Shown: positions 26,353 through 34,752 of the stretch, in pieces
Position numbering within the stretch: the first letter of the stretch is position 1
Layout: each line of letters opens with the position of its first letter
DNA from: Pseudarthrobacter defluvii
GTDB lineage: Bacteria > Actinomycetota > Actinomycetes > Actinomycetales > Micrococcaceae
NCBI RefSeq assembly: GCF_030323865.1
Contig: NZ_CP066362.1
Span: 1,488,001-1,552,000, forward strand
Length of the DNA stretch: 64,000 bases
Direction: 5' to 3'
Program-made: the position numbers and the translations under genes
Notes under the pieces: model-generated
Told to the model about the DNA's origin: nothing
What the model saw: the letters and a program-made list of their open reading frames with translations, nothing else
The model's database searches: none

Positions 26353-26873
26353 CCTCACCCTTCAGCGCGGCGGCCCCGCACGTGCACGGCGAGGTGCAGG
26401 GGCGGAAGGCCGGCGTCGTCATCGCCTCCACCCGTGCGGCTGCCGGCATCTACGACGACGAAACCGGCCCCGTGGTCACTGACTGGCTCGCCGAGCACGG
26501 CTTCGACGTGTTCCCGGCCATGGTTGTCCCCGACGGTGACCCGGCCGGTGCCGCCATCAGGGCGCTCCTAACCCAGCACCCCGCCGTCATCATCACCAGC
26601 GGCGGCACCGGGCTTAGCCCCGACGACCGCACGCCGGACGTCACCCTGCCGCTCCTGGACCGCGAAATTCCCGGGATCATGGAGGCGATCAGGCGCGCGG
26701 GCGCTGCCAAAACCCCGCTCGCCGCCCTGAGCCGTGGCTACGCCGGTGCCGCCGGGCACACGTTCATCGTCAACCTGCCCGGATCACCGAAGGGCGTCAT
26801 GGACGGGCTCACCGTCCTGGACCCGCTGATCGGGCACCTTTGCGACCAGCTGGAAGGCGGACATGGGCACTGA
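26349..26873 (+). CDS. mog: Molybdopterin adenylyltransferase (MogA/MoaB family)
   Basis: 174 residues. It adenylylates molybdopterin before metal insertion. [14 protein letters not shown] is the molybdopterin-binding motif, and [16 protein letters not shown] is also typical. An N-terminal extension of about 18 residues precedes the core. GTG start overlaps the moaC stop. MogA and MoaB cannot be told apart with certainty from sequence alone. Confidence 0.9.
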   Translation: MTSPFSAAAPHVHGEVQGRKAGVVIASTRAAAGIYDDETGPVVTDWLAEHGFDVFPAMVVPDGDPAGAAIRALLTQHPAVIITSGGTGLSPDDRTPDVTLPLLDREIPGIMEAIRRAGAAKTPLAALSRGYAGAAGHTFIVNLPGSPKGVMDGLTVLDPLIGHLCDQLEGGHGH

Positions 26874-27327
26874 AGCATACGAAGTGGTTAGGGCAGTCCT
26901 GAGTGCGGATCCCATCTCCGTGGACCAGGCGATTGCCGCGGTGGAAAGCGATACGGCCGGCGCCGTGGTCAGCTTCAGCGGCGTGGTGCGGAACCACGAC
27001 GGCGGCAAGGCCGTTCAGCGCCTCAGCTACAGCGCGCACCCCACGGCACACCAGGTGATGGCCGACGTCGTCGCGCGCCTTGTAGCCGAACAGGGCGCTG
27101 AAGGGGACGCCGGGGCTGAACAGCCTGTCCGGATCTGGGCAGCGCACCGGATCGGCATGCTGGAAATCGGCGACCCCGCGCTGGTGTGCGCCGTCTCCGC
27201 CGCACACCGCGGCCAGGCCTTCGCCGTCTGCTCCGAACTCGTGGACCGCATCAAGGAACAGGTGCCCATCTGGAAGGAACAGTTTTTCTCCGACGGCACC
27301 GTGGAATGGGTCGGCGCCGGCGGCTGA
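26863..27327 (+). CDS. moaE: Molybdopterin synthase catalytic subunit
   Basis: 154 residues. With MoaD it converts cyclic pyranopterin monophosphate to molybdopterin. Conserved parts are GAVVSFSGVVRNHDGG, HRIGMLEIGDPALVCAVSA and the catalytic-lysine region VDRIKEQVPIWKEQFFSDG. It overlaps mog by 11 bases. It closes the Moco operon; the partner moaD is on the other strand 5 kb away. Confidence 0.95.
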   Translation: MGTEAYEVVRAVLSADPISVDQAIAAVESDTAGAVVSFSGVVRNHDGGKAVQRLSYSAHPTAHQVMADVVARLVAEQGAEGDAGAEQPVRIWAAHRIGMLEIGDPALVCAVSAAHRGQAFAVCSELVDRIKEQVPIWKEQFFSDGTVEWVGAGG

Positions 27328-27396
27328 CCCCCACCACTGATCCCGACTGCGAGGTAACGCACGCCGCCCGGTTCCTGCACCAACCACCGGCGCCGG

Positions 27397-27402
27397 TAGG
27401 GT
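27397..27402 (+). promoter_or_regulatory. -10 element for a leaderless dapB mRNA
   Basis: TAGGGT, then TAATGCC (7 bases), then ATG at 27410. No ribosome binding site is present. Confidence 0.55.
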
Positions 27403-27409
27403 TAATGCC

Positions 27410-28180
27410 ATGACCGAACAACACTCCGTTCCCAAGCTGGTGGCCGTCCTCGGCGCCAACGGACGCATGGGTGCCGAGGCCGTCAAGGCCATCGACGCCG
27501 CTCCCGACATGAAGCTCGTCGCAGCCCTGGGACGGGGTGACGCACTGGAGCAGCTGACCGCCTCAGGTGCCCAATACCTGGTGGACCTCACGGTCCCCGA
27601 AAGCACCGAAGCGAACGTCCGCTTCGCCGTCGAGCACGGAATCCACGCTGTGGTGGGCACCACCGGCTGGGACGCGGACCGCCTGTCCGCGCTGGAATCT
27701 TTGCTGGCGGAGCACCCTGAGGCGGGCGTCCTCATCGCACCGAACTTCGCCCTGGGCTCTGTGCTGGCCTCCGCGTTCGCCGCGAAGGCGTCCAGGTACT
27801 TCGAATCGGTGGAGATCATCGAACTGCACCACCCGGACAAGGTGGATGCGCCTTCCGGCACCGCCGTCCGCACTGCACAGCTGATCGCCGCCGAACGTGC
27901 TGCCGCCCAGCTGCCGCCCAGCCCCGATGCCACCACCAGTGAACGCCCCGGTGCCCGCGGCTGCGAAGTGGATGGCGTCCGCGTGCACAGCGTGCGCCTC
28001 CGCGGGCTCGTGGCACACCAGGAAGTGCTGCTGGGCGGTCCCGGTGAGCAGCTGACCCTCCGCCACGACTCCTTTGACCGTGCCTCCTTCATGCCGGGCG
28101 TGCTCCTGGGCGTCCGCAACGTTGCTGCGCACCCCGGCCTGACCGTGGGCCTGGACGGTTACCTGGACCTGGGACTCTAG
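27410..28180 (+). CDS. dapB: 4-hydroxy-tetrahydrodipicolinate reductase
   Basis: 256 residues. It reduces the DapA product in the lysine/diaminopimelate pathway using NAD(P)H. The nucleotide-binding loop is GANGRMG (15-21), and the catalytic segment is VEIIELHHPDKVDAPSGTA with the His pair and Lys. Residues around VVGTTGWDADRL match the family. dapA lies 3.8 kb downstream and dapF at 44721, so the pathway is spread through the window. It is followed 3 bases later by a small membrane protein gene. Confidence 0.95.
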   Translation: MTEQHSVPKLVAVLGANGRMGAEAVKAIDAAPDMKLVAALGRGDALEQLTASGAQYLVDLTVPESTEANVRFAVEHGIHAVVGTTGWDADRLSALESLLAEHPEAGVLIAPNFALGSVLASAFAAKASRYFESVEIIELHHPDKVDAPSGTAVRTAQLIAAERAAAQLPPSPDATTSERPGARGCEVDGVRVHSVRLRGLVAHQEVLLGGPGEQLTLRHDSFDRASFMPGVLLGVRNVAAHPGLTVGLDGYLDLGL

Positions 28181-28183
28181 GCC

Positions 28184-28657
28184 GTGAACGGGCTCGCAGC
28201 CGGCTTCCGGAAGAACCGCACCAAGATCTGGGTGGCAGCGGTGACGCTGTTGCTGGTGTTCTACCTGGTGGTGTCCTTCCAGCGCTCCCTCCTGCTCTTG
28301 TCGGACGCCAACCTGACCGCCAAGGCCATCGGCGCCGCCTACCTGGTGCTGCCCATTGTTGGCGCCTGGGCCCTGATCCGCGAGCTGATGTTCGGGGCCC
28401 GTACCGAACAGATGGCCAAGGTCCTGGAGGCCGAAGGCGGCCTGCCGGTGGACGAGCTTCCGCGCACGCCCGGTGGCCGGATCGTCCGGGCCGCTGCAGA
28501 TGCCGAATTCGAAAAGTACCGGGCCGAGGCTGAGGCCGCTCCCGACGACTGGCGTTCCTGGTTCCGGTTGAGCTGCGCCTACGACGCCGCCGGGGACCGT
28601 AAACGTGCCCGGGCATCCATGCGCGACGCCGTGAAGCTTTTCACCGCCGCGTCCTAG
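28184..28657 (+). CDS. Membrane protein with a C-terminal TPR-like segment, function unknown
   Basis: 157 residues. Two hydrophobic helices (about residues 13-35 and 45-65) are followed by a soluble part with a TPR-like helix pair, ending WRSWFRLSCAYDAAGDRKRARASMRDAVKLF. Most of it should face the cytoplasm. GTG start 3 bases after dapB, so co-transcribed. It appears to be a conserved neighbour of dapB in Arthrobacter, with no known function. Confidence 0.75.
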   Translation: MNGLAAGFRKNRTKIWVAAVTLLLVFYLVVSFQRSLLLLSDANLTAKAIGAAYLVLPIVGAWALIRELMFGARTEQMAKVLEAEGGLPVDELPRTPGGRIVRAAADAEFEKYRAEAEAAPDDWRSWFRLSCAYDAAGDRKRARASMRDAVKLFTAAS

Positions 28658-28674
28658 CTTCCGGGGTGCTTCCC

Positions 28675-28709
28675 GCCGCGATGGGCATTTCTGCCCATCG
28701 CGGCTTTTT
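28675..28709 (+). terminator. Intrinsic terminator after the dapB operon
   Basis: A perfect 13-bp stem (GCCGCGATGGGCA and its complement) with loop TTTC is followed by five T residues. Confidence 0.9.
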
Positions 28710-28761
28710 ACCGTCCACGGTAGGTTGACTTAGTACACACTCTTTAGCTTTGGGGGAAAGC

Positions 28762-28905
28762 ATGAGGATGGCCACTACCGTCGGCACTGTCCGCTCCACT
28801 GGTGCGGCAACATATCGCCGGCGCGGCCCCAGCAGCTCCACCCCTTTCCCGCAGACGCCGTCGTTCCGCGTGCCCGGACGCCGGAGGCCTGACGCTGCAT
28901 CCTGA
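28762..28905 (+). CDS. Possible small basic protein (47 residues)
   Basis: An ATG preceded by GGGGGAAAGC opens a 47-codon frame ending at TGA 28903-28905. The product is Arg/Ser/Pro-rich (contains [10 protein letters not shown] and PGRRRPD) with no recognisable domain. A TTGACT at 28725-28730 could be part of a promoter for it. It may be a real small gene, an upstream ORF of the TM2 gene or chance. Low certainty. Confidence 0.25.
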   Translation: MRMATTVGTVRSTGAATYRRRGPSSSTPFPQTPSFRVPGRRRPDAAS

Positions 28906-28955
28906 CCACTGCACCCTTATCACCGCACCCCTGTTACCGCACAGAAGGACCATCA

Positions 28956-29924
28956 ATGAGCCACCCGAATTACCCCCACCCGCAGCAGAACGGACCGTCG
29001 GCGCCCCCCATTCCGCCGCCGCCTTCCTCCTTTGGCGCGCAGCCCGCTTTCGAGGGGCAGTATCCGGCAGGTCCGCAGGGGGAATACCAGTCCGCGCCCT
29101 ACGGCCAGGGTCCCTACTCCGATGCGCCGCGGAAGTCCTTCATGGTCACGTGGCTCCTTTCCCTCCTGCTGGGTACCTTCGGTGTGGACCGCTTCTACCT
29201 GGGCAAGACCGGCACCGGCGTGGCGAAGCTGCTCACGGCCGGCGGTGCGGGCATCTGGTCGATTGTGGACCTGATCATGACCCTGACCGGAAACACGCGG
29301 GACAAGGACGGCCGTCCGCTGGAGGGCTACCAGGAAAACAAGAAGAAGGCGTGGATCATCACTGCCGTCGTCTGGCTGGTCAGCATTATTACCGGGATTC
29401 TGTTGGCTATCGCGTCCATCGCCATGGTTGGTGCGGCCATCGATGCCCGGAAGGTACCCGTGGCACCTGAACTTCCTTCGGCGTCCCAGGCCGCGCCTGC
29501 CCCCTCCGGCGGAAGCCAGACCGGCGGCAGCGCGGCCGGAGCGAACTCCACGGTGGCCACCGTGTCCGAAGGAAACACCGTGAAGGTCAGCGTTCTCGAC
29601 TCCATCTACACGGACAAGATTCCCGGCATGGACTACATGACTGCAAAGAACGGTGGCTTCTTTGCCGTAGAGGTTTCCTGGGAGACGCAAACCGGCAGCA
29701 GCTTCTCCAGCCCCTCCAACTTCAGCGTCCTTGATGCCGACGGCAAGGAGGGCGAGATGGTGTACCTGGACGAGAAGCTGGGACCGCTGCCCACCGATGA
29801 GGTAGGTGCCGGCGATGCCCGCAAGGGGATTATTGCGTTCGACGTGAAAAAGGGTCCGGTCCAGGTAGTGGTCTTTGATGACTATGGCGACAAGGCGGCC
29901 ACCTTCAACCTGACCGCCCAGTAA
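28956..29924 (+). CDS. TM2-domain membrane protein with extracellular DUF4352-like domain
   Basis: 322 residues. A Pro/Gly/Tyr-rich cytoplasmic N-terminus (about 50 residues) leads to a TM2 module with two helices and the typical [23 protein letters not shown] third helix (about residues 128-155) anchors an Ala/Ser/Gly linker and a C-terminal domain (about 200-322) resembling DUF4352 immunoglobulin-like modules. TM2 proteins are widespread and poorly understood. AAGGACC precedes the ATG. Confidence 0.82.
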   Translation: MSHPNYPHPQQNGPSAPPIPPPPSSFGAQPAFEGQYPAGPQGEYQSAPYGQGPYSDAPRKSFMVTWLLSLLLGTFGVDRFYLGKTGTGVAKLLTAGGAGIWSIVDLIMTLTGNTRDKDGRPLEGYQENKKKAWIITAVVWLVSIITGILLAIASIAMVGAAIDARKVPVAPELPSASQAAPAPSGGSQTGGSAAGANSTVATVSEGNTVKVSVLDSIYTDKIPGMDYMTAKNGGFFAVEVSWETQTGSSFSSPSNFSVLDADGKEGEMVYLDEKLGPLPTDEVGAGDARKGIIAFDVKKGPVQVVVFDDYGDKAATFNLTAQ

Positions 29925-29950
29925 GCAGCCAACTCCCGGCAGGTGTTCAA

Positions 29951-29995
29951 AAAGGAACCCGCGGCCCCATCTTGTGGTGGGCCGCGGGTTCCTTT
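29951..29995. terminator. Bidirectional terminator
   Basis: A 17-bp stem (AAAGGAACCCGCGGCCC and its complement, 29951-29967 and 29979-29995) lies between convergent genes. The plus-strand side ends in TTT; the reverse strand runs into five T residues. Confidence 0.85.
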
Positions 29996-30086
29996 CCGTT
30001 AACCGACAAACGGATCGTCAGGTGGAAGCCGGTCTTTGGATGGCCGCTCGTCTCTGGCTGGCCGCCCGTCCTTTGATGGCTGCCGT

Positions 30087-31322
30087 TCACTGCAGGGCTT
30101 TGAGGCCGCCCCGGCCCACGCGGCTCGCCGCGTGGCCGACCCATTCCAGCGGACCGCGCCACCCCAGCACGGCAAACACCATGCCAATGACGATGGCGGC
30201 CGCTGCATGGGCAAAGTACATGCCGTCTTCGGTCCAGCCCGCGGGCAGGGGTTTGAGGTAGAAGCCGGAGACCACCCACACGTGCACGGTATACAGGGTC
30301 AGCGTCATGGCGCCGGCTCCCCGCAGCGGCAGCAGCAGGTCCAGGTCCACCCATTCTGCGAGCCGTCCCAGGAGCAGGCAGGCCCCGATGGCGGCCGCCG
30401 CCACGGCCGAGGTGTGCAGGAGGTCAAGCGGGGTGCCGGAGTGTGGTGCGGCGGATGCCAGCCACCACCACGAGCCCTCCTGCGGCAGTCCCGCCAGGTT
30501 GACCTGCAGCACGCTGCCCAGCGGATAGCCCGGCGAGTCGAGGACCTTCTCCAGTGCCGCCCGGCCGCCCCAGTCCTCCATGGCGGCTGTGCCCAGGGTC
30601 TTGGCGGCCACGGCCACCACGGTTCCGCCCACCAGCAGCAGGACGGGAACCAGCGCCTTGGTGAGGACCAGACGGCCGATGGCCAGGCCCACCAGCAGGT
30701 AGGACAGCCACTGCACCACCGGGTAATACCCGGTGAAGAACACGTCCGCGAGCAGCCTCGAAGGGGTTCCCAGGTCCTCCCAGTTTGGGTTGTGGCCCAG
30801 CTTCAGGGGCGGCTCGGGGGCAAGGAGCCAGGGCCGCAGCAGGTAAGCCAGCACCGGTGATACCAGGATCCAGCCTGCAGCCCACGCACACAGGCGCTTT
30901 ACGCCGAGTCCCAGGAACGGCAGGATGCACAGGAACAGCACGGCGTAGTGGACCAGGATGATGGCCACGTTCACTTCCAGACCGCCCAGGGTGAGTCCGA
31001 CGGCGGCTATCACCAGGGCGCGCAGCGCCACTCCTCGCCGGGCACCGGACAGTTCGGCGCCCTCCAGGGGCTTGTCCCTGCCGGTGGAGAGGGCAAGCCC
31101 CACGCCGGCCAGGACGGCGAAGAGTGCCGCGGCCCGCCCGGAGAATGTCAGGCCGATCCAGGTTGGGGTGAGGTTGGCATTCGATTCGAATGTCGGCAGC
31201 AGGTGCGTGGCCATCATGCCCAGCAGCGCCAGGCCGCGGGCGGCGTCGATGCCCCGAAGGCGCCCCGGTTGTGGCCGGCCTGGGGTCTTCCGGGACCGGG
31301 TGGCCGGGGTTCGGGACGTCAT
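30087..31322 (-). CDS. DUF1624/heparan-N-acetyltransferase-like membrane protein
   Basis: 411 residues with about ten hydrophobic helices. RLRGIDAARGLALLGMMATH near the N-terminus is the signature of the acyltransferase-like DUF1624 (heparan-alpha-glucosaminide N-acetyltransferase catalytic domain) and DUF418 membrane families, and LTLYTVHVW is the typical late motif. Bacterial members are thought to acetylate cell-envelope glycans, but direct evidence is scarce. It is a single gene, convergent with the TM2 gene and divergent from the SOS-boxed gene at 31446. Confidence 0.8.
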   Translation of the reverse strand: MTSRTPATRSRKTPGRPQPGRLRGIDAARGLALLGMMATHLLPTFESNANLTPTWIGLTFSGRAAALFAVLAGVGLALSTGRDKPLEGAELSGARRGVALRALVIAAVGLTLGGLEVNVAIILVHYAVLFLCILPFLGLGVKRLCAWAAGWILVSPVLAYLLRPWLLAPEPPLKLGHNPNWEDLGTPSRLLADVFFTGYYPVVQWLSYLLVGLAIGRLVLTKALVPVLLLVGGTVVAVAAKTLGTAAMEDWGGRAALEKVLDSPGYPLGSVLQVNLAGLPQEGSWWWLASAAPHSGTPLDLLHTSAVAAAAIGACLLLGRLAEWVDLDLLLPLRGAGAMTLTLYTVHVWVVSGFYLKPLPAGWTEDGMYFAHAAAAIVIGMVFAVLGWRGPLEWVGHAASRVGRGGLKALQ

Positions 31323-31410
31323 GACCAGATCGTCTCACATGCACTGGCGGCCTTGCTGTCAAGCAGGTGACCCCCAAGCGGTGAAGGGGTCGCGGCGGTA
31401 CGGGACCCCC

Positions 31411-31439
31411 TTGTATTCGAATATATGTTCGAATAGCAT
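31411..31439 (+). promoter_or_regulatory. Promoter with embedded LexA (SOS) box
   Basis: -35 TTGTAT (31411-31416), 17-base spacer, -10 TAGCAT (31434-31439), then GGCTGC (6 bases) and ATG. The spacer contains TCGAATATATGTTCGA (31417-31432), which matches the actinobacterial SOS operator TCGAAC-N4-GTTCGA in all but one base, so bound LexA would block RNA polymerase directly. Confidence 0.75.
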
Positions 31440-31445
31440 GGCTGC

Positions 31446-31913
31446 ATGAAGACGCCATCATCCGGAGCCCCTGCCCCGCGGGGATCCAGCCAGCCGGGGA
31501 ATCTGCGCACGGGACAGTTGCAGTCCGGGAACTGTCGGTCAGGGGAATTACCGGCAGGTTTCCGGCCGGCCGGTCCGTCGTCTGACGACGCCGCAGCCGG
31601 GGATGGCCCGCTGAAGGCAATGAGCCCCGGGGTGGTGGACTATCTTTTCCGGCAACTCGTCTCGGGTCGTCCGGCCGAGGATGTCCAGTGGGAGCGGGAG
31701 GGCATCAGCCTTGCTGCCCAGCCGGAAGGGGCCGAGCTGGCCCGGCGGCTGGCGGAGACCGACATTGATGCCCTGACGCCAACGGAGCTGTTCCACTATG
31801 TGCGGGCTGCGCAGCGGCTTGCGTCCTGGGCTGAGGACCTCCGGCAGGCCGCCGTCGGACGCTATTGCCATGCCGGAACAAACGCGCCACGGCCCGGCGG
31901 CCAGAGTATTTGA
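31446..31913 (+). CDS. SOS-controlled DUF222-like protein, truncated relative to 13E12/HNH family
   Basis: 155 residues. After a Gly/Pro/Ser-rich N-terminus, residues about 85-140 (VQWEREGISLAA, then DIDALTPTELFHYVRAAQRL and ASWAEDLRQAAVGRY) resemble the start of the DUF222 domain found in 13E12-repeat HNH nucleases. The remaining DUF222 part and the HNH domain are absent: the frame stops and dapA begins soon after. It may be a decayed fragment or a trimmed stand-alone protein. Leaderless start; perfect placement of an SOS box argues that expression is still regulated by DNA damage. The family resemblance is my judgement, not a search result. Confidence 0.55.
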   Translation: MKTPSSGAPAPRGSSQPGNLRTGQLQSGNCRSGELPAGFRPAGPSSDDAAAGDGPLKAMSPGVVDYLFRQLVSGRPAEDVQWEREGISLAAQPEGAELARRLAETDIDALTPTELFHYVRAAQRLASWAEDLRQAAVGRYCHAGTNAPRPGGQSI

Positions 31914-31958
31914 CGTTCGTCACGCCCGTGGCATTGTCCTAACCAGCCGGGGACAGGG

Positions 31959-31964
31959 TAACGT
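31959..31964 (+). promoter_or_regulatory. -10 element for a leaderless dapA mRNA
   Basis: TAACGT, then TTTTTCC (7 bases), then ATG at 31972. No ribosome binding site. Confidence 0.55.
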
Positions 31965-31971
31965 TTTTTCC

Positions 31972-32880
31972 ATGGCTGACTCTTCCGCGCACATCCCTGC
32001 CCTCGGTACCCTCCTGACCGCCATGGTCACGCCGTTCACCAAGGACGGCGCAGTGGATTACGACCAGGCGGCAGCGCTTGCCAGCAAGCTGGTCGACGAC
32101 GGCTGTGACGGGCTGGTGGTCACCGGAACCACGGGTGAAACCTCCACCCTGACGGACGAAGAGAACCTCGGTATGTTCCGCGCCGTGAAGGATGCCGTCG
32201 GCGGCCGCGCTGCGATCATCGCCGGTACGGGCACCAACGACACCGCGCACTCGGTGCACCTTTCCCAGCAGGCGGCAGCCCTCGGCGTCGACGGCCTCCT
32301 CCTGGTGACCCCTTACTACAACAAGCCCAGCCAGGCCGGCGTCCGTGCCCACTTCGAGACCATCGCGTCCGCCGTGGACGTCCCCGTCATGCTTTATGAC
32401 ATCCCTGGCCGGTCCTCCATCGCCATCGAACCGGACACCATGATCCGGCTGGCGCAGCACCCCAACATCGTCGCCGTCAAGGACGCCAAGGCGGACCTCA
32501 CCGCCGCCACGCGCGTCATGGCGGAAACCGACCTCCTGTTCTACTCGGGCGACGACGGACTGACCCTTCCCTGGATGGCGCTGGGCGCCGTCGGGCTGGT
32601 GGGTGTCACCACGCACGTCGCCACCCGCCGCTTCCGCGAAATGATTGACGCCGTCAACGCCAACGACCTTGGGACCGCCCGCAAGATCAACTTCGAGCTG
32701 CAGCCCGTGGTCCGCGCCACCATGACCCGCGTCCAGGGGGCCGTGGCGGCCAAACAGATTCTTAAATGGCAGGGAGTCCTGCCCAACTCGATTGTCCGTT
32801 TGCCCCTCGTGGAGCCGGACGAAACCGAGATCGAAACCATCCGCGGGGATTTGGCGGAAGCGGGGCTGGTCTTCTCCTAA
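31972..32880 (+). CDS. dapA: 4-hydroxy-tetrahydrodipicolinate synthase
   Basis: 302 residues. It condenses pyruvate with aspartate semialdehyde, the committed step to diaminopimelate and lysine. Tyr142 (VMLYDIPGRS) and Schiff-base Lys170 (IVAVKDAKADL) are in place, as is TGTTGETSTLTDEEN. The frame is open upstream, but the ATG at 31972 fits family length and the leaderless promoter. RNase J follows 40 bases downstream, a common actinobacterial pairing. Confidence 0.95.
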   Translation: MADSSAHIPALGTLLTAMVTPFTKDGAVDYDQAAALASKLVDDGCDGLVVTGTTGETSTLTDEENLGMFRAVKDAVGGRAAIIAGTGTNDTAHSVHLSQQAAALGVDGLLLVTPYYNKPSQAGVRAHFETIASAVDVPVMLYDIPGRSSIAIEPDTMIRLAQHPNIVAVKDAKADLTAATRVMAETDLLFYSGDDGLTLPWMALGAVGLVGVTTHVATRRFREMIDAVNANDLGTARKINFELQPVVRATMTRVQGAVAAKQILKWQGVLPNSIVRLPLVEPDETEIETIRGDLAEAGLVFS

Positions 32881-32920
32881 GGCTAAGACCGGCACCCTTC
32901 CGCCTGGAAAGTAGTGCACT

Positions 32921-34612
32921 ATGACCCAAACTGCCCTTACCGGCCTTGTCACCCCTCCGCGCCTGCCCCAGGGCACGCTGCGGATCGTCCCGCTTGGCGG
33001 GCTGGGGGAGATCGGCCGGAACATGGCCGTGTTCGAAATCGACGGCAAACTGCTGATCGTGGACTGCGGCGTCCTCTTTCCCGAGGAAACCCAACCCGGT
33101 GTTGACCTGATCCTGCCGGACTTCTCCTACATTGAGGACCGGCTGGACGACGTCGTGGCCGTGATCCTCACGCATGGCCACGAGGACCACATCGGCGCGG
33201 TGCCGTACCTGCTGAAACTGCGCAACGACATCCCGCTGGTGGGATCGCAGCTGACCCTCGCACTCATCGAGGCCAAGCTGCAGGAACACCGCATCCGGCC
33301 CTACACGCTGACCGTCGAAGAAGGCCAGGTGGAAAAGTTCGGGCCCTTCGAATGCGAGTTCGTGGCCGTGAACCACTCCATCCCGGACGCCCTGGCCGTG
33401 TTCATCCGCACTGCGGGCGGCACCGTCCTGCACACCGGCGACTTCAAGATGGACCAGCTGCCGCTGGACGGGCGCATTACCGACCTCCGGCACTTCGCCA
33501 AGCTCGGCGAAGAGGGCGTGGACCTCTTCATGTCCGATTCCACCAACGCCGACGTCCCCGGATTCACCACGGCCGAGAAGGAAATCGGCCCCACGCTGGA
33601 GCGGCTGTTCGGCCAGGCCACCAAGCGCATCATCGTGGCGTCCTTCTCCTCCCACGTCCACCGCGTGCAGCAGGTGCTGGACGCGGCAGCCAAGCACAAC
33701 CGCAAGGTGGCCTTCGTGGGCCGGTCCATGGTCCGCAATATGGCCATCGCCGAAAAACTGGGCTACCTGGACGTTCCCGCAGGTTTGATTGTCGACATCA
33801 AGAACATCGACAACCTTCCCGACAACCGCGTGGTGCTCATGTCCACCGGTTCGCAGGGTGAGCCGATGGCCGCCCTGTCCCGCATGGCAAACGGCGACCA
33901 CCGGGTGGTGGTGGGCGACGGCGATACCGTCATCCTGGCCTCCAGCCTCATCCCGGGCAACGAGAACGCCGTGTTCCGGATCATCAATGGCCTGCTCAAG
34001 CTCGGCGCCGATGTGATCCACAAGGGCAACGCCAAGGTCCACGTCTCCGGCCACGCTGCCGCCGGCGAGCTGCTGTACTGCTACAACATCCTGGAACCGC
34101 TCAACGCCATGCCCGTGCACGGCGAAACCCGCCACCTGCTCGCCAACGGCAAGATCGCCATCGAGTCCGGCGTGCCGGAGGCCAGCGTCATCCTCGCGGA
34201 CAACGGCAGCGTCATCGACCTTCGCGACCATCAGGCAGACATTGTCGGCCAGGTGGAGGTTGGCTTCGTCTACGTGGACGGCTCCAGCGTGGGCGAGATC
34301 ACCGACGCCGACCTCAAGGACCGCCGCATCCTCGGTGACGAAGGCTTCATCTCCATCATCACGGTCATCCACCGCGCCACCGGCAAGGTGGTATCCGGTC
34401 CGGAGATCCACGCCCGCGGCGTGGCTGAGGACGACTCGGTTTTCGACGACATCATCCCCAAGATCAACGCGGCCCTGGAGGAAGCAGTCCAGAACCACGC
34501 CGACCACACCAGCCACCAGCTCCAGCAGGTTGTCCGCCGGGTTGTCGGAACGTGGGTCAACCGGAAGCTCCGCCGCAAGCCCATGATCATCCCCGTGGTG
34601 CTCGAAGCCTGA
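32921..34612 (+). CDS. rnj: Ribonuclease J
   Basis: 563 residues. A metallo-beta-lactamase/beta-CASP RNase with endo- and 5'-exonuclease activity in RNA turnover and rRNA maturation. The metal motif is THGHEDHIG with His85, His87, Asp89 and His90. Further family parts are MSDSTNADVPGFT, VASFSSHVHRVQQ and the late STGSQGEPMAALSRMA and HVSGHA segments. GGAAAG lies before the ATG. The C-terminal RNase J domain ends in a basic RRKPMIIPVV tail. Confidence 0.95.
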   Translation: MTQTALTGLVTPPRLPQGTLRIVPLGGLGEIGRNMAVFEIDGKLLIVDCGVLFPEETQPGVDLILPDFSYIEDRLDDVVAVILTHGHEDHIGAVPYLLKLRNDIPLVGSQLTLALIEAKLQEHRIRPYTLTVEEGQVEKFGPFECEFVAVNHSIPDALAVFIRTAGGTVLHTGDFKMDQLPLDGRITDLRHFAKLGEEGVDLFMSDSTNADVPGFTTAEKEIGPTLERLFGQATKRIIVASFSSHVHRVQQVLDAAAKHNRKVAFVGRSMVRNMAIAEKLGYLDVPAGLIVDIKNIDNLPDNRVVLMSTGSQGEPMAALSRMANGDHRVVVGDGDTVILASSLIPGNENAVFRIINGLLKLGADVIHKGNAKVHVSGHAAAGELLYCYNILEPLNAMPVHGETRHLLANGKIAIESGVPEASVILADNGSVIDLRDHQADIVGQVEVGFVYVDGSSVGEITDADLKDRRILGDEGFISIITVIHRATGKVVSGPEIHARGVAEDDSVFDDIIPKINAALEEAVQNHADHTSHQLQQVVRRVVGTWVNRKLRRKPMIIPVVLEA

Positions 34613-34629
34613 CAACACCCGCACACTGG

Positions 34630-34672
34630 CTCCGGCCCGCACTCCCGCTGGCAGCAGGAGTGCGGGCCGGAG
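34630..34672 (+). terminator. Terminator after RNase J gene
   Basis: A 16-bp stem (34630-34645 with 34657-34672) and an 11-base loop, 18 bases after the stop, followed by CGGTTT. Confidence 0.75.
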
Positions 34673-34685
34673 CGGTTTAACCAAT

Positions 34686-34709
34686 GGGGCCGGGCACCTG
34701 CCCGGCCCC
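34686..34709 (+). terminator. Second hairpin upstream of ftsK
   Basis: GGGGCCGGGC and GCCCGGCCCC (perfect 10-bp stem, loop ACCT) follow the first terminator in tandem. No T-tract. Confidence 0.5.
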
Positions 34710-34739
34710 GATATCCCCGGAATCACAGCATGCTTCCGG

Positions 34740-34745
34740 TAGCGT
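34740..34745 (+). promoter_or_regulatory. -10 element for a leaderless ftsK mRNA
   Basis: TAGCGT, then GGCTACT (7 bases), then ATG at 34753. An upstream in-frame start at 34684 would overlap the terminator hairpin and is rejected. Confidence 0.6.
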
Positions 34746-34752
34746 GGCTACT

